Assembly: GCF_016925635.1 (NCBI RefSeq)
Contig: NZ_CP070490.1
Location: 1,116,001 to 1,180,000 of the forward strand
Length of the DNA: 64,000 nt
Direction: 5' to 3'
Source of the DNA: Lysinibacillus fusiformis
GTDB lineage: Bacteria > Bacillota > Bacilli > Bacillales_A > Planococcaceae
The position numbers and the translations under genes are program-made. Position 1 is the stretch's first letter, and every line of letters starts with the position of its first letter. The notes beneath the pieces were generated by a model. The model searched no databases. It was not told the origin of the DNA and worked only from the letters and a program-made list of their open reading frames with translations. Below, piece after piece: positions 1 through 8,367 of this stretch.

Positions 1-1005
1 GTAGAAAAAGTAGACGAAGTGATTTCCGCGTATGATCAAAAAATAGAGGATTCATCGGATGTAGCTGCGCGAAAAGCTTTAAGAGCCGAACGGAAATTCC
101 CAAAGCAAGCACGCAAACAATTAATCGACTATATTGTACGTAAACTAAAATATCAAAAAGACTTTGAAATCTTTGGCATGCGAAATAGTTATTCCAAGAC
201 GGACTCAGATGCCACATTTATGCGAATGAAGGATGACTATATGAAAAATGGTCAATTGAAAGCAGGTTATAACATCCAAGTCGCAACAGAAGGTCAATAT
301 GTGCTTGCCTATAGTATCTATTCGAACCCAACGGATACACGTACCTTAATCCCGTTTTTAGATGAAATCGAACAACATTATTTTGAACTACCAAAACACG
401 TTGTCGCAGATGCTGGATATGGTAGCGAACAAAATTATGATGATATCCTTTCGAATCGTAAACGAGAAGCCTTAATTACGTATAACTTGTATTTAAAAGA
501 ACAAAAGAAAAAGTATAAACAAAACGAATTCAATACAGCATACTGGGATTATGATGAAGAAAATGATCAATACACATGCCCGAACCAACAACAGCTTGTA
601 TTTAAATATCGTACCACGAAAACGGATCAATATGATTTCACGCGCGAGTTTAAGGTATACGAATGTGAAGACTGTTCCGAATGCCCATTCCGTTCATTAT
701 GTACAAAAGCAAAAGAAGGAAATAATCGTAAGTTAATAGTGAATGAGAAGTGGGAACAGCAAAAAGAATATGTAAGAACAAAGCTTTCAGAAGAAAAAAC
801 GAGTACCATTTATCGTCAACGCAAAATTGACGTGGAACCAGTTTTTGGATTCTTGAAAGCTAATTTGCGTTTCACTCGATTTTCTGTTCGAGGAAAATCG
901 AAGGTTAAAAATGAAATAGGTCTGGCATTAATGGCTGTGAATTTAAGAAAATTCACAGCCATTAGGTATGGAGACAACATAAAAAATAGAGAAATCCTAA
1001 TTTGA
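1..1005 (+). CDS. IS1182 family transposase (5' end outside window)
   Basis: The reading frame is open from base 1 and corresponds to residues 201-534 of the complete transposase at 21628-23232; the visible protein is identical to that copy. It contains the catalytic-core region of a DDE transposase of the IS1182/transposase_11 type, including the DAGYGSEQNY segment, the cysteine cluster CEDCSECPFRSLC, and the C-terminal RKIDVEPVFGFLKANLRF segment carrying the late glutamate. An ATG at 19 is internal and not the real start. The last coding bases (929-964) form a perfect 16-bp hairpin with a 4-nt loop. The copy looks intact where visible. Confidence 0.9.
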   Translation, partial: VEKVDEVISAYDQKIEDSSDVAARKALRAERKFPKQARKQLIDYIVRKLKYQKDFEIFGMRNSYSKTDSDATFMRMKDDYMKNGQLKAGYNIQVATEGQYVLAYSIYSNPTDTRTLIPFLDEIEQHYFELPKHVVADAGYGSEQNYDDILSNRKREALITYNLYLKEQKKKYKQNEFNTAYWDYDEENDQYTCPNQQQLVFKYRTTKTDQYDFTREFKVYECEDCSECPFRSLCTKAKEGNNRKLIVNEKWEQQKEYVRTKLSEEKTSTIYRQRKIDVEPVFGFLKANLRFTRFSVRGKSKVKNEIGLALMAVNLRKFTAIRYGDNIKNREILI

Positions 1006-1026
1006 ATGAATTAAAATTAGGATTTC
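991..1026 (+). terminator. Hairpin at IS 3' end
   Basis: Arms GAAATCCTAATTT and AAATTAGGATTTC flank a short loop just after the transposase stop. In the second copy (23218-23253) the same hairpin is a perfect 17-bp stem; here the base at 1013 breaks the extension. It probably ends transposase transcription or limits read-through. Confidence 0.6.
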
Positions 1027-1063
1027 TCACTAATTGAAGCTAGTTATGTCCCAGCCTCATGAT

Positions 1064-1699
1064 TTAATGACTGTGTCCTTCTTGATTCATCTCATTCGAA
1101 TGCATGGATCCAGATGCATCATTTTCTTCCTCAGCCTTTTTTTGCATCATTTTCTTCCGTCTCTCCAATGCGTCCTCTTTAATTTTTTGTAGTTCCTCCA
1201 CATAAGCTTTCGGATTTTCTTGCATATATTTATCTGCTTCAGCCTTGTCCACGAAATAAATATAGCCCCAATTCATCGGAGATTTCAGCTCTGTTTTTAC
1301 AATGGTTGCATCTTCAATCTTTGCCCAATCTTTCGTCACAAAATCACGCACAAATTTTTCGTTTTTTTCTTCATTTGCAACCTCTGCATTTAATAAACAG
1401 CCAATATCATCATAAAAAGCGATGGTTCCATCTTCTTTTATTGCTTGTGCTGAAAATACGCCCATCTCATGATCTTTCATATAAACCTTCATGTTACACA
1501 TTTCACAAATTGTATCTTCCTTCGGCTCTTGTAATCGTGTATCTACTAGCGAAGCAACTTGTACAGAATTTTTCACGGTTTCTGATTCATTTTGCATCGC
1601 TTCTTGCCCAACTTCATTTTCTTCTACCTGGGCTTTTTCGCTGCCACATGCTGCAAGTACAAATAATAATATTAGTGCAGGTAACCATAATTTTTTCAC
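1064..1699 (-). CDS. NosL-like lipoprotein
   Basis: Predicted 211-residue exported lipoprotein with a NosL-type domain. I chose the GTG at 1699 because a GGAGG lies 9 nt upstream; the ATG at 1735 has no such site and would put 12 charged residues before the signal peptide. The N-terminus is a lipoprotein signal ending in LAACGS, so the cysteine would be lipidated. The region with CEMCNMKVYMKD and FYDDIGCLL matches NosL proteins, which bind Cu(I) and serve nitrous oxide reductase maturation. The acidic/basic tail is rich in His and Met (MHSNEMNQEGHSH) and could bind metal. No nos genes are visible nearby, so a general copper-handling role is as likely as denitrification. Confidence 0.75.
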   Translation of the reverse strand: MKKLWLPALILLFVLAACGSEKAQVEENEVGQEAMQNESETVKNSVQVASLVDTRLQEPKEDTICEMCNMKVYMKDHEMGVFSAQAIKEDGTIAFYDDIGCLLNAEVANEEKNEKFVRDFVTKDWAKIEDATIVKTELKSPMNWGYIYFVDKAEADKYMQENPKAYVEELQKIKEDALERRKKMMQKKAEEENDASGSMHSNEMNQEGHSH

Positions 1700-1870
1700 A
1701 ACGTTTTCCTCCAAATTTCGTTTTTCTGTTGCCATATCCTACATTACAGATTAGTTGTGAAATTAGTTAAAAATCGCAGTGAAATATTGGAAAAATTTTC
1801 TTGAACATTAAATGAACATCTTCACTTCAAATATTTTGAATTTAGTGCTTTCATTTACTTCCTCCTCAAA

Positions 1871-1903
1871 AATAAAAACTCCCCACACGGATGTGGAGAG
1901 TTT
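1871..1903 (-). terminator. Intrinsic terminator
   Basis: A GC-rich stem (CTCCACAT/GTGTGGGGAG) followed on the minus strand by TTTTTATTTTT, just downstream of the 106-residue gene at 1907-2227. Confidence 0.8.
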
Positions 1904-1906
1904 GGC

Positions 1907-2227
1907 TTATATGGAAGAACGGTAACTATTGAGTCGCTTCTTTTGTTTGTTTAAACGACTTAGCTTTAATGCCGTTTCATTTAATTCACGACGAATTTGC
2001 AAATCACTAGCACTATCTACATGGCTAGGTGCGATCTGTTGATGTGGTTGTGAATTTGCTGAAGCAATCGTTGAACTATGCGTCTTCTCTTTATTTTTTT
2101 GTAATCTATTTTTAAATTGCTTTTGTGGATTTTGACTAAAATTATGGCTGAGATCACCCGCATGTAAATACTGTTGTTCCTGCCGAAAAACACTACTTGT
2201 CGTTGCACTCACTCTAGAAGTCCTCAT
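1907..2227 (-). CDS. Hypothetical hydrophilic protein
   Basis: A 106-residue protein that I do not recognise. It begins MRTSRVSATTSSVF behind a GGGAGGG ribosome binding site and is followed by a clean terminator, which supports a real gene. It is rich in Gln, Asn, Ser, Lys and Arg, has no membrane segment or signal peptide, and the last 35 residues could form an amphipathic helix (RRELNETALKLSRLNKQKKRL). A 63-residue frame inside it (2017-2208, same strand) lacks these signals. Function unknown. Confidence 0.6.
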   Translation of the reverse strand: MRTSRVSATTSSVFRQEQQYLHAGDLSHNFSQNPQKQFKNRLQKNKEKTHSSTIASANSQPHQQIAPSHVDSASDLQIRRELNETALKLSRLNKQKKRLNSYRSSI

Positions 2228-2320
2228 AAAAAGTTACCCTCCCCTACATTTTATTATCCTTATAGGTAATTATATCGACATTATATGCTGACAATTAACA
2301 ACATAGAACCAAAATGCATA

Positions 2321-2384
2321 AAAAAAGAGTGAAAAGAGCTATTTTCAAAAGCGGAATCCACTTTCTTTATAACTCTTTTCGCTC
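2321..2384 (-). terminator. Terminator of pncB-nadE
   Basis: Stem GAGCGAAAAGAG/CTCTTTTCACTC (one wobble pair) with a loop of about 30 nt and a T-run on the minus strand, immediately after the nadE stop. Confidence 0.65.
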
Positions 2385-2387
2385 ATC

Positions 2388-3212
2388 TTACTTCCAAAAA
2401 TCATCAAATATTGTAATCGGCATATGCCGTTTATGTTGGGAACGCAAATAATATCCTTCTAATATTCGGCGAGGTTCTTCAGGAATTTCTTTACCCTCTA
2501 AATAATCATCAATTTGATCATACGACACACCTAGCGCCACTTCGTCTGGTAATGAGGGACGGTCTTCTTCTAAATCTGCTGTCGGCACCTTTTTATAAAG
2601 ATGCTCAGGACACTTAAGTTCTGCCAACAATTGTTTTCCTTGTCGTTTATTTAAACGAAAGATTGGCATTAAGTCTGCTCCACCATCTCCAAACTTCGTA
2701 TAAAAGCCTGTAATAGCTTCCGCAGCATGATCCGTTCCTAACACAACCGCTCCATTCATTGCAGCAATTGAATATTGGACCTTCATACGCTCACGAGCTT
2801 TTTCATTCCCTTTCACGAAGTCATTCAGCTCAACACCAGCATTTGTTAGAGCTTTCACACTAGCATCAACAGCATCTTTTATATTTACCGTAAAAACTTT
2901 TGTTGGCTTTATATAATCAATGGCATCCTGACAATCTTGTTCATCAGCTTGTACGCCATATGGTAAACGTACAGCGAAAAATGAATACTTCATTTCTCCC
3001 TCTTCTGCATTTAATTCATCAATCGCCAACTGCGCTAGTTTTCCTGTCAATGTTGAATCTTGACCACCAGAAATACCAAGAACAAATCCTTTTACAAAGC
3101 TATAGCGTTTTGCATATTCCTTTAAAAAATCAATGGATTTACGTATTTCTTCCTGTACATCAATATTAGGTAATACACGTAATTCCTCAATAATTTGTTG
3201 TTGTAAAGTCAT
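2388..3212 (-). CDS. nadE: NAD synthetase (ammonia-dependent)
   Basis: Catalyses the last step of NAD synthesis: deamido-NAD + ammonia + ATP to NAD. The 274-residue protein carries the ATP-pyrophosphatase loop SGGQDS at residues 48-53, and the conserved [25 protein letters not shown] and KVPTADLE regions typical of NadE. It has no glutaminase domain, so it should use free ammonia. The ATG at 3212 is preceded by AAGGAG at 11-nt spacing and gives the usual family length; a longer frame to 3266 adds 18 residues without support. It follows pncB by about 20 nt, forming an NAD-salvage operon. Confidence 0.95.
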   Translation of the reverse strand: MTLQQQIIEELRVLPNIDVQEEIRKSIDFLKEYAKRYSFVKGFVLGISGGQDSTLTGKLAQLAIDELNAEEGEMKYSFFAVRLPYGVQADEQDCQDAIDYIKPTKVFTVNIKDAVDASVKALTNAGVELNDFVKGNEKARERMKVQYSIAAMNGAVVLGTDHAAEAITGFYTKFGDGGADLMPIFRLNKRQGKQLLAELKCPEHLYKKVPTADLEEDRPSLPDEVALGVSYDQIDDYLEGKEIPEEPRRILEGYYLRSQHKRHMPITIFDDFWK

Positions 3213-3231
3213 TGCCCCTGTCACTCCTTTT

Positions 3232-4692
3232 TTACATTCGTTTAACCATCGCGTGCACTTCTTCAATATTACGCATCTTATTATCCCAGCATTTTTGACT
3301 GAGATCGACCGGATACTCTTCTGGATTCATCGCACGCTTATATTCATCCCATAACAATTCTAAATTTTCCGTAGCATAATCACGCATTTCCTCTAATGTA
3401 GGATTTTGATAATTTATAGCTCCGTTTTTAATAACATGCTGATGTAAATTTTTTGCTTCAAAATTCGTGACAAACTTTGAGACAAACGTATGAATTGGAT
3501 GGAACATTTTAATACGTTCCTCAGCTTGAGGATTTTCATCGTGCATTGTGATGTAATCTCCCTCTGCCTTTCCATTCTTTTTATCGATAATACGATAGAC
3601 ATTCTTTAATCCCGGCGTTGATACCTTTTCCGCATTAGCCGAAATTTTGATTGTATCTTCAAGTTGCCCTTCGCTATTTTCGATAGCCACCATTTTATAA
3701 ACAGCACCTAATGCAGGCTGGTCGTAAGCTGTAATAAGCTTTGTACCAATTCCCCAAACATCTACTTTTGCTCCTTGAGATTTTAAATTTAAGATTGTGT
3801 ATTCATCTAAATCATTCGAGACAATGATTTTGGCATCATGGAAGCCTGCAGCATCCAACATACGACGAGCTTCTTTTGATAAAAACGCGATATCACCGCT
3901 ATCTAAACGTATACCAATAAAGTTAATTTTGTCTCCTAGCTCTTTAGCTACTTTAATAGCAGTTGGCACACCTGATTTCAATGTATTGTAAGTATCTACT
4001 AAAAAAACACAATCACGATGACGTTTTGCATAAGCATGGAATGCATCATAATCATTTTTATAAGCTTGTACTAACGCATGGGCATGTGTACCAGAGACAG
4101 GAATCTTAAAAAGTTTACCTGCTCGAACATTACTTGTGGAAGCAAAACCTCCAATAAACGCTGCACGCGTTCCCCAAATAGCAGCATCCATCTCTTGTGC
4201 ACGCCTTGTCCCAAATTCCATCGCCACTTCATTTTTGATAATTTGCTTTATACGGCTAGCCTTTGTGGCAATTAATGTTTGATAGTTAACAATATTAAGT
4301 AATGCTGTTTCAATTAGCTGTGCCTCCACTAACGGAGCTTCAATTCGGACAATTGGTTCATTAGCGAAAACTAACTCCCCTTCTACCATGGAATACATAT
4401 CCCCTGTGAATCGAATGTTTTTTAAATACTCGATAAAATCCTCTTTATAACCTACTTCATCACGTAAATACGCAATATCCGATTCACTAAAATGAAAGTC
4501 ACGTAGATAATCAAGCATTCGCTCTAACCCAGCAAATATGGCATAGCCATTACCAAAAGGTAATTTTCTAAAATACAATTCAAAAACTGCTTTTTTATTA
4601 TGTATGCCATCCGCCCAGTAGGATTCTGCCATATTGATTTGATATAAGTCTGTGTGTAGCGCTAAGCTATCATCTGCATAGTTTGATCTCAA
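3232..4692 (-). CDS. pncB: Nicotinate phosphoribosyltransferase
   Basis: Converts nicotinate and PRPP to nicotinate mononucleotide, the entry step of the Preiss-Handler NAD salvage route. At 486 residues it has the family size. Visible conserved regions are [15 protein letters not shown] near the N-terminus, SGTHAHALV near residue 200, [15 protein letters not shown] near residue 262, and [18 protein letters not shown], which form the substrate and PRPP sites. The start is a TTG at 4692 with AGGGG about 7 nt upstream; no better in-frame start lies upstream. It is first in the pncB-nadE operon, and the upstream region is shared with divergent glnK. Confidence 0.95.
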   Translation of the reverse strand: MRSNYADDSLALHTDLYQINMAESYWADGIHNKKAVFELYFRKLPFGNGYAIFAGLERMLDYLRDFHFSESDIAYLRDEVGYKEDFIEYLKNIRFTGDMYSMVEGELVFANEPIVRIEAPLVEAQLIETALLNIVNYQTLIATKASRIKQIIKNEVAMEFGTRRAQEMDAAIWGTRAAFIGGFASTSNVRAGKLFKIPVSGTHAHALVQAYKNDYDAFHAYAKRHRDCVFLVDTYNTLKSGVPTAIKVAKELGDKINFIGIRLDSGDIAFLSKEARRMLDAAGFHDAKIIVSNDLDEYTILNLKSQGAKVDVWGIGTKLITAYDQPALGAVYKMVAIENSEGQLEDTIKISANAEKVSTPGLKNVYRIIDKKNGKAEGDYITMHDENPQAEERIKMFHPIHTFVSKFVTNFEAKNLHQHVIKNGAINYQNPTLEEMRDYATENLELLWDEYKRAMNPEEYPVDLSQKCWDNKMRNIEEVHAMVKRM

Positions 4693-4777
4693 AAGAAACC
4701 CCTTCTTCCGCTTTGATAATTAGTCCTAGTATACACTATATACCCAAATTCTTGCGTATTACATTCACTCTTATAGA

Positions 4778-4794
4778 TGTTAGGTTTTCTAACA
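4778..4794 (+). promoter_or_regulatory. GlnR/TnrA box 1
   Basis: TGTTAGGTTTTCTAACA fits the nitrogen-regulator consensus TGTNA-N7-TNACA exactly and is a near-perfect palindrome. It lies 227 bp before glnK and 85 bp before pncB. Confidence 0.75.
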
Positions 4795-4908
4795 TAAATA
4801 GTCAGAAAATTTAGAACTGTACACATTTTAGACACAAATTTTAGTACCGCTTTCATTCCCTTTATAAAAACCTTTTTTCTAAAATATTTCGAGTATAGAA
4901 ATATTACG

Positions 4909-4925
4909 TGTTAAGTAACCTTACA
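4909..4925 (+). promoter_or_regulatory. GlnR/TnrA box 2
   Basis: TGTTAAGTAACCTTACA also fits TGTNA-N7-TNACA. It is 131 bp from box 1 and 80 bp before the glnK start, a position expected for activation by TnrA or repression by GlnR. The rest of the 312-bp pncB-glnK gap shows AT-rich sequence and no gene. Confidence 0.75.
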
Positions 4926-5004
4926 TATATTCTAAAAAAACAATTGCACTGTTTTTAATACCGTTTTAACATGTAAATTAAATTCACGCAAGGAGCTGGT
5001 ACAC

Positions 5005-5346
5005 ATGAAAAAAATTGAAGCAATCATTCGACCTGAAGTTTTTGGAGCAGTTCGGGATGGACTTGCACAGGAAGGTATTGCAGGGTTAAGCGTTTCTGAA
5101 ATTGCTGGTTGTGGACGTCAGCTAGGTAGAACGGGACTCTTCCGCGGCAATACGTATGAAATCGAATTTTTACCTAAATTAAAATTAGAAATGATTGTGG
5201 ACGACAGAAAAGTTGATGCCATCGTAGAGATTTTATTGCGTGAAGCAGCAACTGGTAAAGTTGGGGACGGGAAGATTTTCATTTATCCAGTAGAACAAGC
5301 AATTCGTATCCGAACAAAAGAAGTCGGATCGATTGCAGTAGAATAA
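5005..5346 (+). CDS. glnK: PII nitrogen signalling protein GlnK
   Basis: A 113-residue PII protein that senses 2-oxoglutarate and ATP/ADP and blocks the ammonium channel when nitrogen is plentiful. The T-loop region GRQLGRTGLFRGNTYEIEF keeps Tyr51, the residue uridylylated in proteobacteria; position 46 is Phe instead of Tyr. The B-loop region TGKVGDGKIF is conserved. AAGGAG sits upstream of the ATG. It lies 14 bp before amtB, so the two are one operon. The order glnK-amtB is the reverse of the nrgA-nrgB order in Bacillus subtilis. Two GlnR/TnrA boxes upstream indicate nitrogen control. Confidence 0.95.
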   Translation: MKKIEAIIRPEVFGAVRDGLAQEGIAGLSVSEIAGCGRQLGRTGLFRGNTYEIEFLPKLKLEMIVDDRKVDAIVEILLREAATGKVGDGKIFIYPVEQAIRIRTKEVGSIAVE

Positions 5347-5360
5347 AGGGGGCGATATAG

Positions 5361-6659
5361 ATGGATGAAGTACTATTATCTGTTAATTTAATTTGGGTGA
5401 TGCTTGGCACTATTTTAGTATTCTTTATGCACGCAGGTTTTGCCATGGTCGAGGCAGGTTTTACCCGCTCGAAAAATGCAGTCAATATCATCATGAAAAA
5501 TTTCCTTACCATTTCCCTAGGTGGCATCGTCTATTTTTTATGTGGCTACGCCATTATGTTTGGCGACACAGTAGGTGGCATTTTCGGCACTAGCGGCTTT
5601 GCTTTAAAAGGGGTGGATGATCTTTCCTTCTTTATCTTCCAAACAATGTTTGCTGCAACAGGAGCAACTATTTTATCTGGTGCTGTAGCAGAACGTACTA
5701 ATATTTTCGCTTATGTCGGAATCATTATACTTATGTCTTTAGTTGTTTATCCTGTAGTAGGCCACTGGGTTTGGAGTGGGCAAGGTTGGTTAACAGATTT
5801 AGGTTTTGTTGACTTTGCTGGCTCGACAGTTGTTCACTTAACAGGTGCTGTGGCAGCATTTGTCGCAGCTGTCATGGTTGGACCGCGACTTGGTAAATAT
5901 GAAAATGGTCGAGTAAATGTTATTACAGGACACAGTATTCCATTAGGAGCCTTAGGCGTATTTTTACTTTGGTTTGGTTGGTTCGGCTTCAATGGTGCTT
6001 CTACGTTAGCTGCCGATCCAGAGCTAGTTCCTAGTGTTATTGCCAATACATTTTTTGCAGCAGCAGCTGGTGTAGTGGCTACTGCCTTCTATACAAAATT
6101 CCGTTACGGACATATCGATGGCTCTCTTACATTAAATGGCGCATTAGCAGGGCTTGTAGGGATTACTGCTGGTGCAGCAAATGTCAGCATTTTTGGCTCG
6201 CTTATCATTGGCTTAATTGCTGCACCCCTACTTGTCGAAGGAGTACGCTTCCTAGAGTGGAAACTAAAAGTTGATGATCCTGTTGGAGCGATTGCTGTTC
6301 ATGGTATTTGTGGTATTTGGGGAACACTGGCAGTTGGTCTATTTGATGTTGGAGGTCAAGGCTTATTCTACGGCGGTGGTATTGGTCTATTTGGTATTCA
6401 AGCAATCGGTGTTATTGCAACTATTGCTTGGGTTAGTGTATCAGTAGCAGTTGGCTTATTGATCATCAAAGCATTTATTCCACTACGCGTAACGGCTGAA
6501 GAAGAAATTGCTGGGTTAGATGTAATGGAACACGGAACGCCTGCCTATGAATACCAAGATATTTTCAAAAGCTCTGCTGTACGAGGAGAAACCTTTGCTC
6601 ATCGTTTAACACATTTCGGTAAAACACAGAATAATGTTCAAGAAGAACAACATGTATAG
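5361..6659 (+). CDS. amtB: Ammonium transporter
   Basis: A 432-residue Amt/Mep/Rh channel in the cytoplasmic membrane with about eleven hydrophobic spans. The pore twin histidines are visible in STVVHLTGA (near residue 159) and AIAVHGICGIWG (near residue 314). The motif DDPVGAIAVHG is typical of the family. The cytoplasmic tail after about residue 390 is hydrophilic and longer than the minimum. GGGGG precedes the ATG. Its partner GlnK, encoded just upstream, is expected to gate the trimer. A terminator follows at 6668-6712. Confidence 0.96.
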   Translation: MDEVLLSVNLIWVMLGTILVFFMHAGFAMVEAGFTRSKNAVNIIMKNFLTISLGGIVYFLCGYAIMFGDTVGGIFGTSGFALKGVDDLSFFIFQTMFAATGATILSGAVAERTNIFAYVGIIILMSLVVYPVVGHWVWSGQGWLTDLGFVDFAGSTVVHLTGAVAAFVAAVMVGPRLGKYENGRVNVITGHSIPLGALGVFLLWFGWFGFNGASTLAADPELVPSVIANTFFAAAAGVVATAFYTKFRYGHIDGSLTLNGALAGLVGITAGAANVSIFGSLIIGLIAAPLLVEGVRFLEWKLKVDDPVGAIAVHGICGIWGTLAVGLFDVGGQGLFYGGGIGLFGIQAIGVIATIAWVSVSVAVGLLIIKAFIPLRVTAEEEIAGLDVMEHGTPAYEYQDIFKSSAVRGETFAHRLTHFGKTQNNVQEEQHV

Positions 6660-6667
6660 CAAATAGA

Positions 6668-6712
6668 AAAATCTGCTCCTTTATCTTTGGATAGTGGGGC
6701 AGATTTCTTTTT
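6668..6712 (+). terminator. Terminator of glnK-amtB
   Basis: Stem AAATCTGC.../...GCAGATTT followed by TCTTTTT, directly after amtB. Confidence 0.8.
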
Positions 6713-6782
6713 GGTGAACTCCTACCTTGTTCATTTACGGAGGAGGCAAGTTTCTTTGTTTGAAGTGATCGAATCTATAGAA

Positions 6783-6990
6783 AAAGTGCTCTTTATTTTA
6801 CTAAAAGCGATCAATTTTTTAGCAAAAGTGCTCTTTCCTTTGTTTGAACCGCTCTTTCCCTTACCAAAAGCGCTCTTTCCTTTGTTTGAACCGCTCTTTT
6901 CCTTATCAAAAGCGCTCTTTCCTTTGTTTGAACCGCTCTTTTCCTTACCAAAAGCGCTCTTTCCTTTGTTAGAGCCGCTCTTTCCCTTTA
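6783..6990. repeat. Tandem repeat, 42-bp unit of two 21-bp halves
   Basis: Between amtB and ogt, alternating 21-bp half-units share GCTCTTTCC; one half reads like GAACCGCTCTTTCCCTTACC and the other AAAGCGCTCTTTCCTTTG. The 42-bp higher-order unit occurs about three times nearly unchanged, with degenerate units at the left edge. Because 21 is a multiple of three, one frame stays open (6687-7016), but its TTG start lies inside the amtB terminator and has no ribosome binding site, so I do not call a gene. The function is unknown. Confidence 0.8.
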
Positions 6991-7040
6991 ATTTAGCAAC
7001 CGATTACCTTTTATAATTAAATTATTTCGCTTCAATCGAT

Positions 7041-7541
7041 CTATTCCTTCTCTAATTCAAGTAAAAACTGCTTCATAGCTAGTCCACTTCTGAAGCCTGT
7101 TAATTGACCATTTTTACCAATGACGCGATGACATGGAATAATCGCTAGTATTGGGTTTGCTCCAATAGCAGTCCCTACAGCTCTAACTGCTTTCGGATTA
7201 CCAATGCGTTGTGCGATATTTCCATAGGACGTTGTTGTCCCATAGGGTAATTCCTTTAAAGCATCCCAAACTGCTAATTGAAATGTTGTTCCTTTCACAT
7301 GGATTGGCAGGTCAAACTCAGTAAGTTCCTTCTTAAAATAAGCTGTTAGCTGATCTTTATATGGTTGCAATTTTTCTGAACTCTCTTCAAAGCAATATCC
7401 TTTAAAGGGTTTTTTAGCCCAATCTTGCACTTCATCGAATGATGCATTGGGGGTGCCTATATAAACAAGGCCTTTGTCTGAAGCCACTACATACATATCA
7501 CCTTGTGCATACGTTAATGTATCGAAATACAATATTTCCAT
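7041..7541 (-). CDS. ogt: Methylated-DNA-protein-cysteine methyltransferase
   Basis: Repairs O6-alkylguanine by transferring the alkyl group to its own cysteine. The active-site motif PCHRVIG is at about residues 136-142, preceded by the helix-turn-helix-like region VRAVGTAIGANPILAIIPCHR and followed by GFRSGLAMKQFLLELE. The 166-residue length fits Ogt rather than Ada. I start at the ATG at 7541 with AAGGGG 9 nt upstream; a TTG two codons earlier is less likely. It is a single gene between the tandem repeat and divergent fetAB. Confidence 0.93.
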   Translation of the reverse strand: MEILYFDTLTYAQGDMYVVASDKGLVYIGTPNASFDEVQDWAKKPFKGYCFEESSEKLQPYKDQLTAYFKKELTEFDLPIHVKGTTFQLAVWDALKELPYGTTTSYGNIAQRIGNPKAVRAVGTAIGANPILAIIPCHRVIGKNGQLTGFRSGLAMKQFLLELEKE

Positions 7542-7635
7542 TCCCAAATCCCCTTCTTTCTTCTATTTCAACTGCAGCTTCCAGTCATGTCATGCTACAG
7601 TTATTTTACTGACTATAACAAAGGAGTTTCAATAG

Positions 7636-8367
7636 ATGAATACGTTATATGAGCCTGCCATTCACTTTCAACAAGTTCATTTTTCAGTAAATGATAAAAT
7701 GATCTTAAAGTCAATTACTGGGTCATTTCCAAAAGGGCAAATCACCACTCTCGTTGGCCCTTCTGGTGCTGGTAAAACAACGTTACTTAAATTATGTAAT
7801 GGCCTTCTTTCACCAACAAATGGGCATATACTCGTTAATAATCAGCCTATTTCTACATATGAGCCTACAGCTTTAAGAAGACATGTTGGCATTGCTTTAC
7901 AAGCAGCTCCTATGCTAGCAGGTACAGTGTTAGAGAATCTCGCCCTTCCCCGTACACTGCAAGGACAAAAACTTTCGCAACAGGAGGCTGTTCAATATTT
8001 AGAAGACGTTGGGTTAAACGAAAGCTTCTTACATCAATCTACAAATGAACTATCAGGCGGACAACGTCAAAAGGTATCTATTGCACGGACGCTTATCAAT
8101 CAATCCTCTATTTTATTATTAGACGAAATAACATCTGCCCTGGATCGTCAATCCGTACAGGACATAGAAAAATTGATTGTCACCATTAACAAAAAATACA
8201 ATGTCACCATGATTTGGATTACGCATAATTTGCAACAAGCATTAACGATTGGTCACTATACATGGGTTATGATGAATGGGGAGTTAATTGAAACTGGTAA
8301 AAGTACTTTGCTCAGTGCACCAACGAATCCACGTGTTGCAGAGTTTGTACAGGGGGTAAACAAATGA
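7636..8367 (+). CDS. fetA: ABC transporter ATPase, FetA/YbbL-type
   Basis: A 243-residue ABC ATPase with Walker A GPSGAGKTT at residues 41-49, signature LSGGQRQ at 139-145, Walker B ILLLDE at 159-164 and an H-loop in WITHN. It overlaps the next gene by 4 bp (ATGA), and that gene encodes a UPF0014 membrane protein; this pairing defines the FetAB putative iron exporter family, linked in Escherichia coli to iron and oxidative-stress tolerance. AAGGAG lies ahead of the ATG. Substrate not proven here. Confidence 0.85.
   Translation: MNTLYEPAIHFQQVHFSVNDKMILKSITGSFPKGQITTLVGPSGAGKTTLLKLCNGLLSPTNGHILVNNQPISTYEPTALRRHVGIALQAAPMLAGTVLENLALPRTLQGQKLSQQEAVQYLEDVGLNESFLHQSTNELSGGQRQKVSIARTLINQSSILLLDEITSALDRQSVQDIEKLIVTINKKYNVTMIWITHNLQQALTIGHYTWVMMNGELIETGKSTLLSAPTNPRVAEFVQGVNK

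Larger units (their letters stand above)
1..1058 (+). mobile_element. IS1182-like element, right-hand part
   Basis: This is the right portion of an insertion sequence whose left end lies outside the window. It matches 22228-23285 of the complete copy. I see one base difference, at 1013 (a) against 23240 (c). The right terminal inverted repeat ends at 1058 and reads GAGGCTGGGACATAAC on the opposite strand. The family assignment rests on the transposase. Confidence 0.9.

Noticed and set aside
2017..2208. 63-residue frame inside the 106-residue gene
   Set aside because: The longer frame has a strong ribosome binding site and a terminator; this one has neither.
6783..6990. CRISPR-like array
   Set aside because: Half-units are contiguous tandem copies with no unique spacers, and no cas genes are nearby.
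6687..7016. 109-residue frame of Leu/Phe/Pro repeats after amtB
   Set aside because: It exists because the tandem repeat has a 21-bp period. Its TTG start lies in the amtB terminator with no ribosome binding site.
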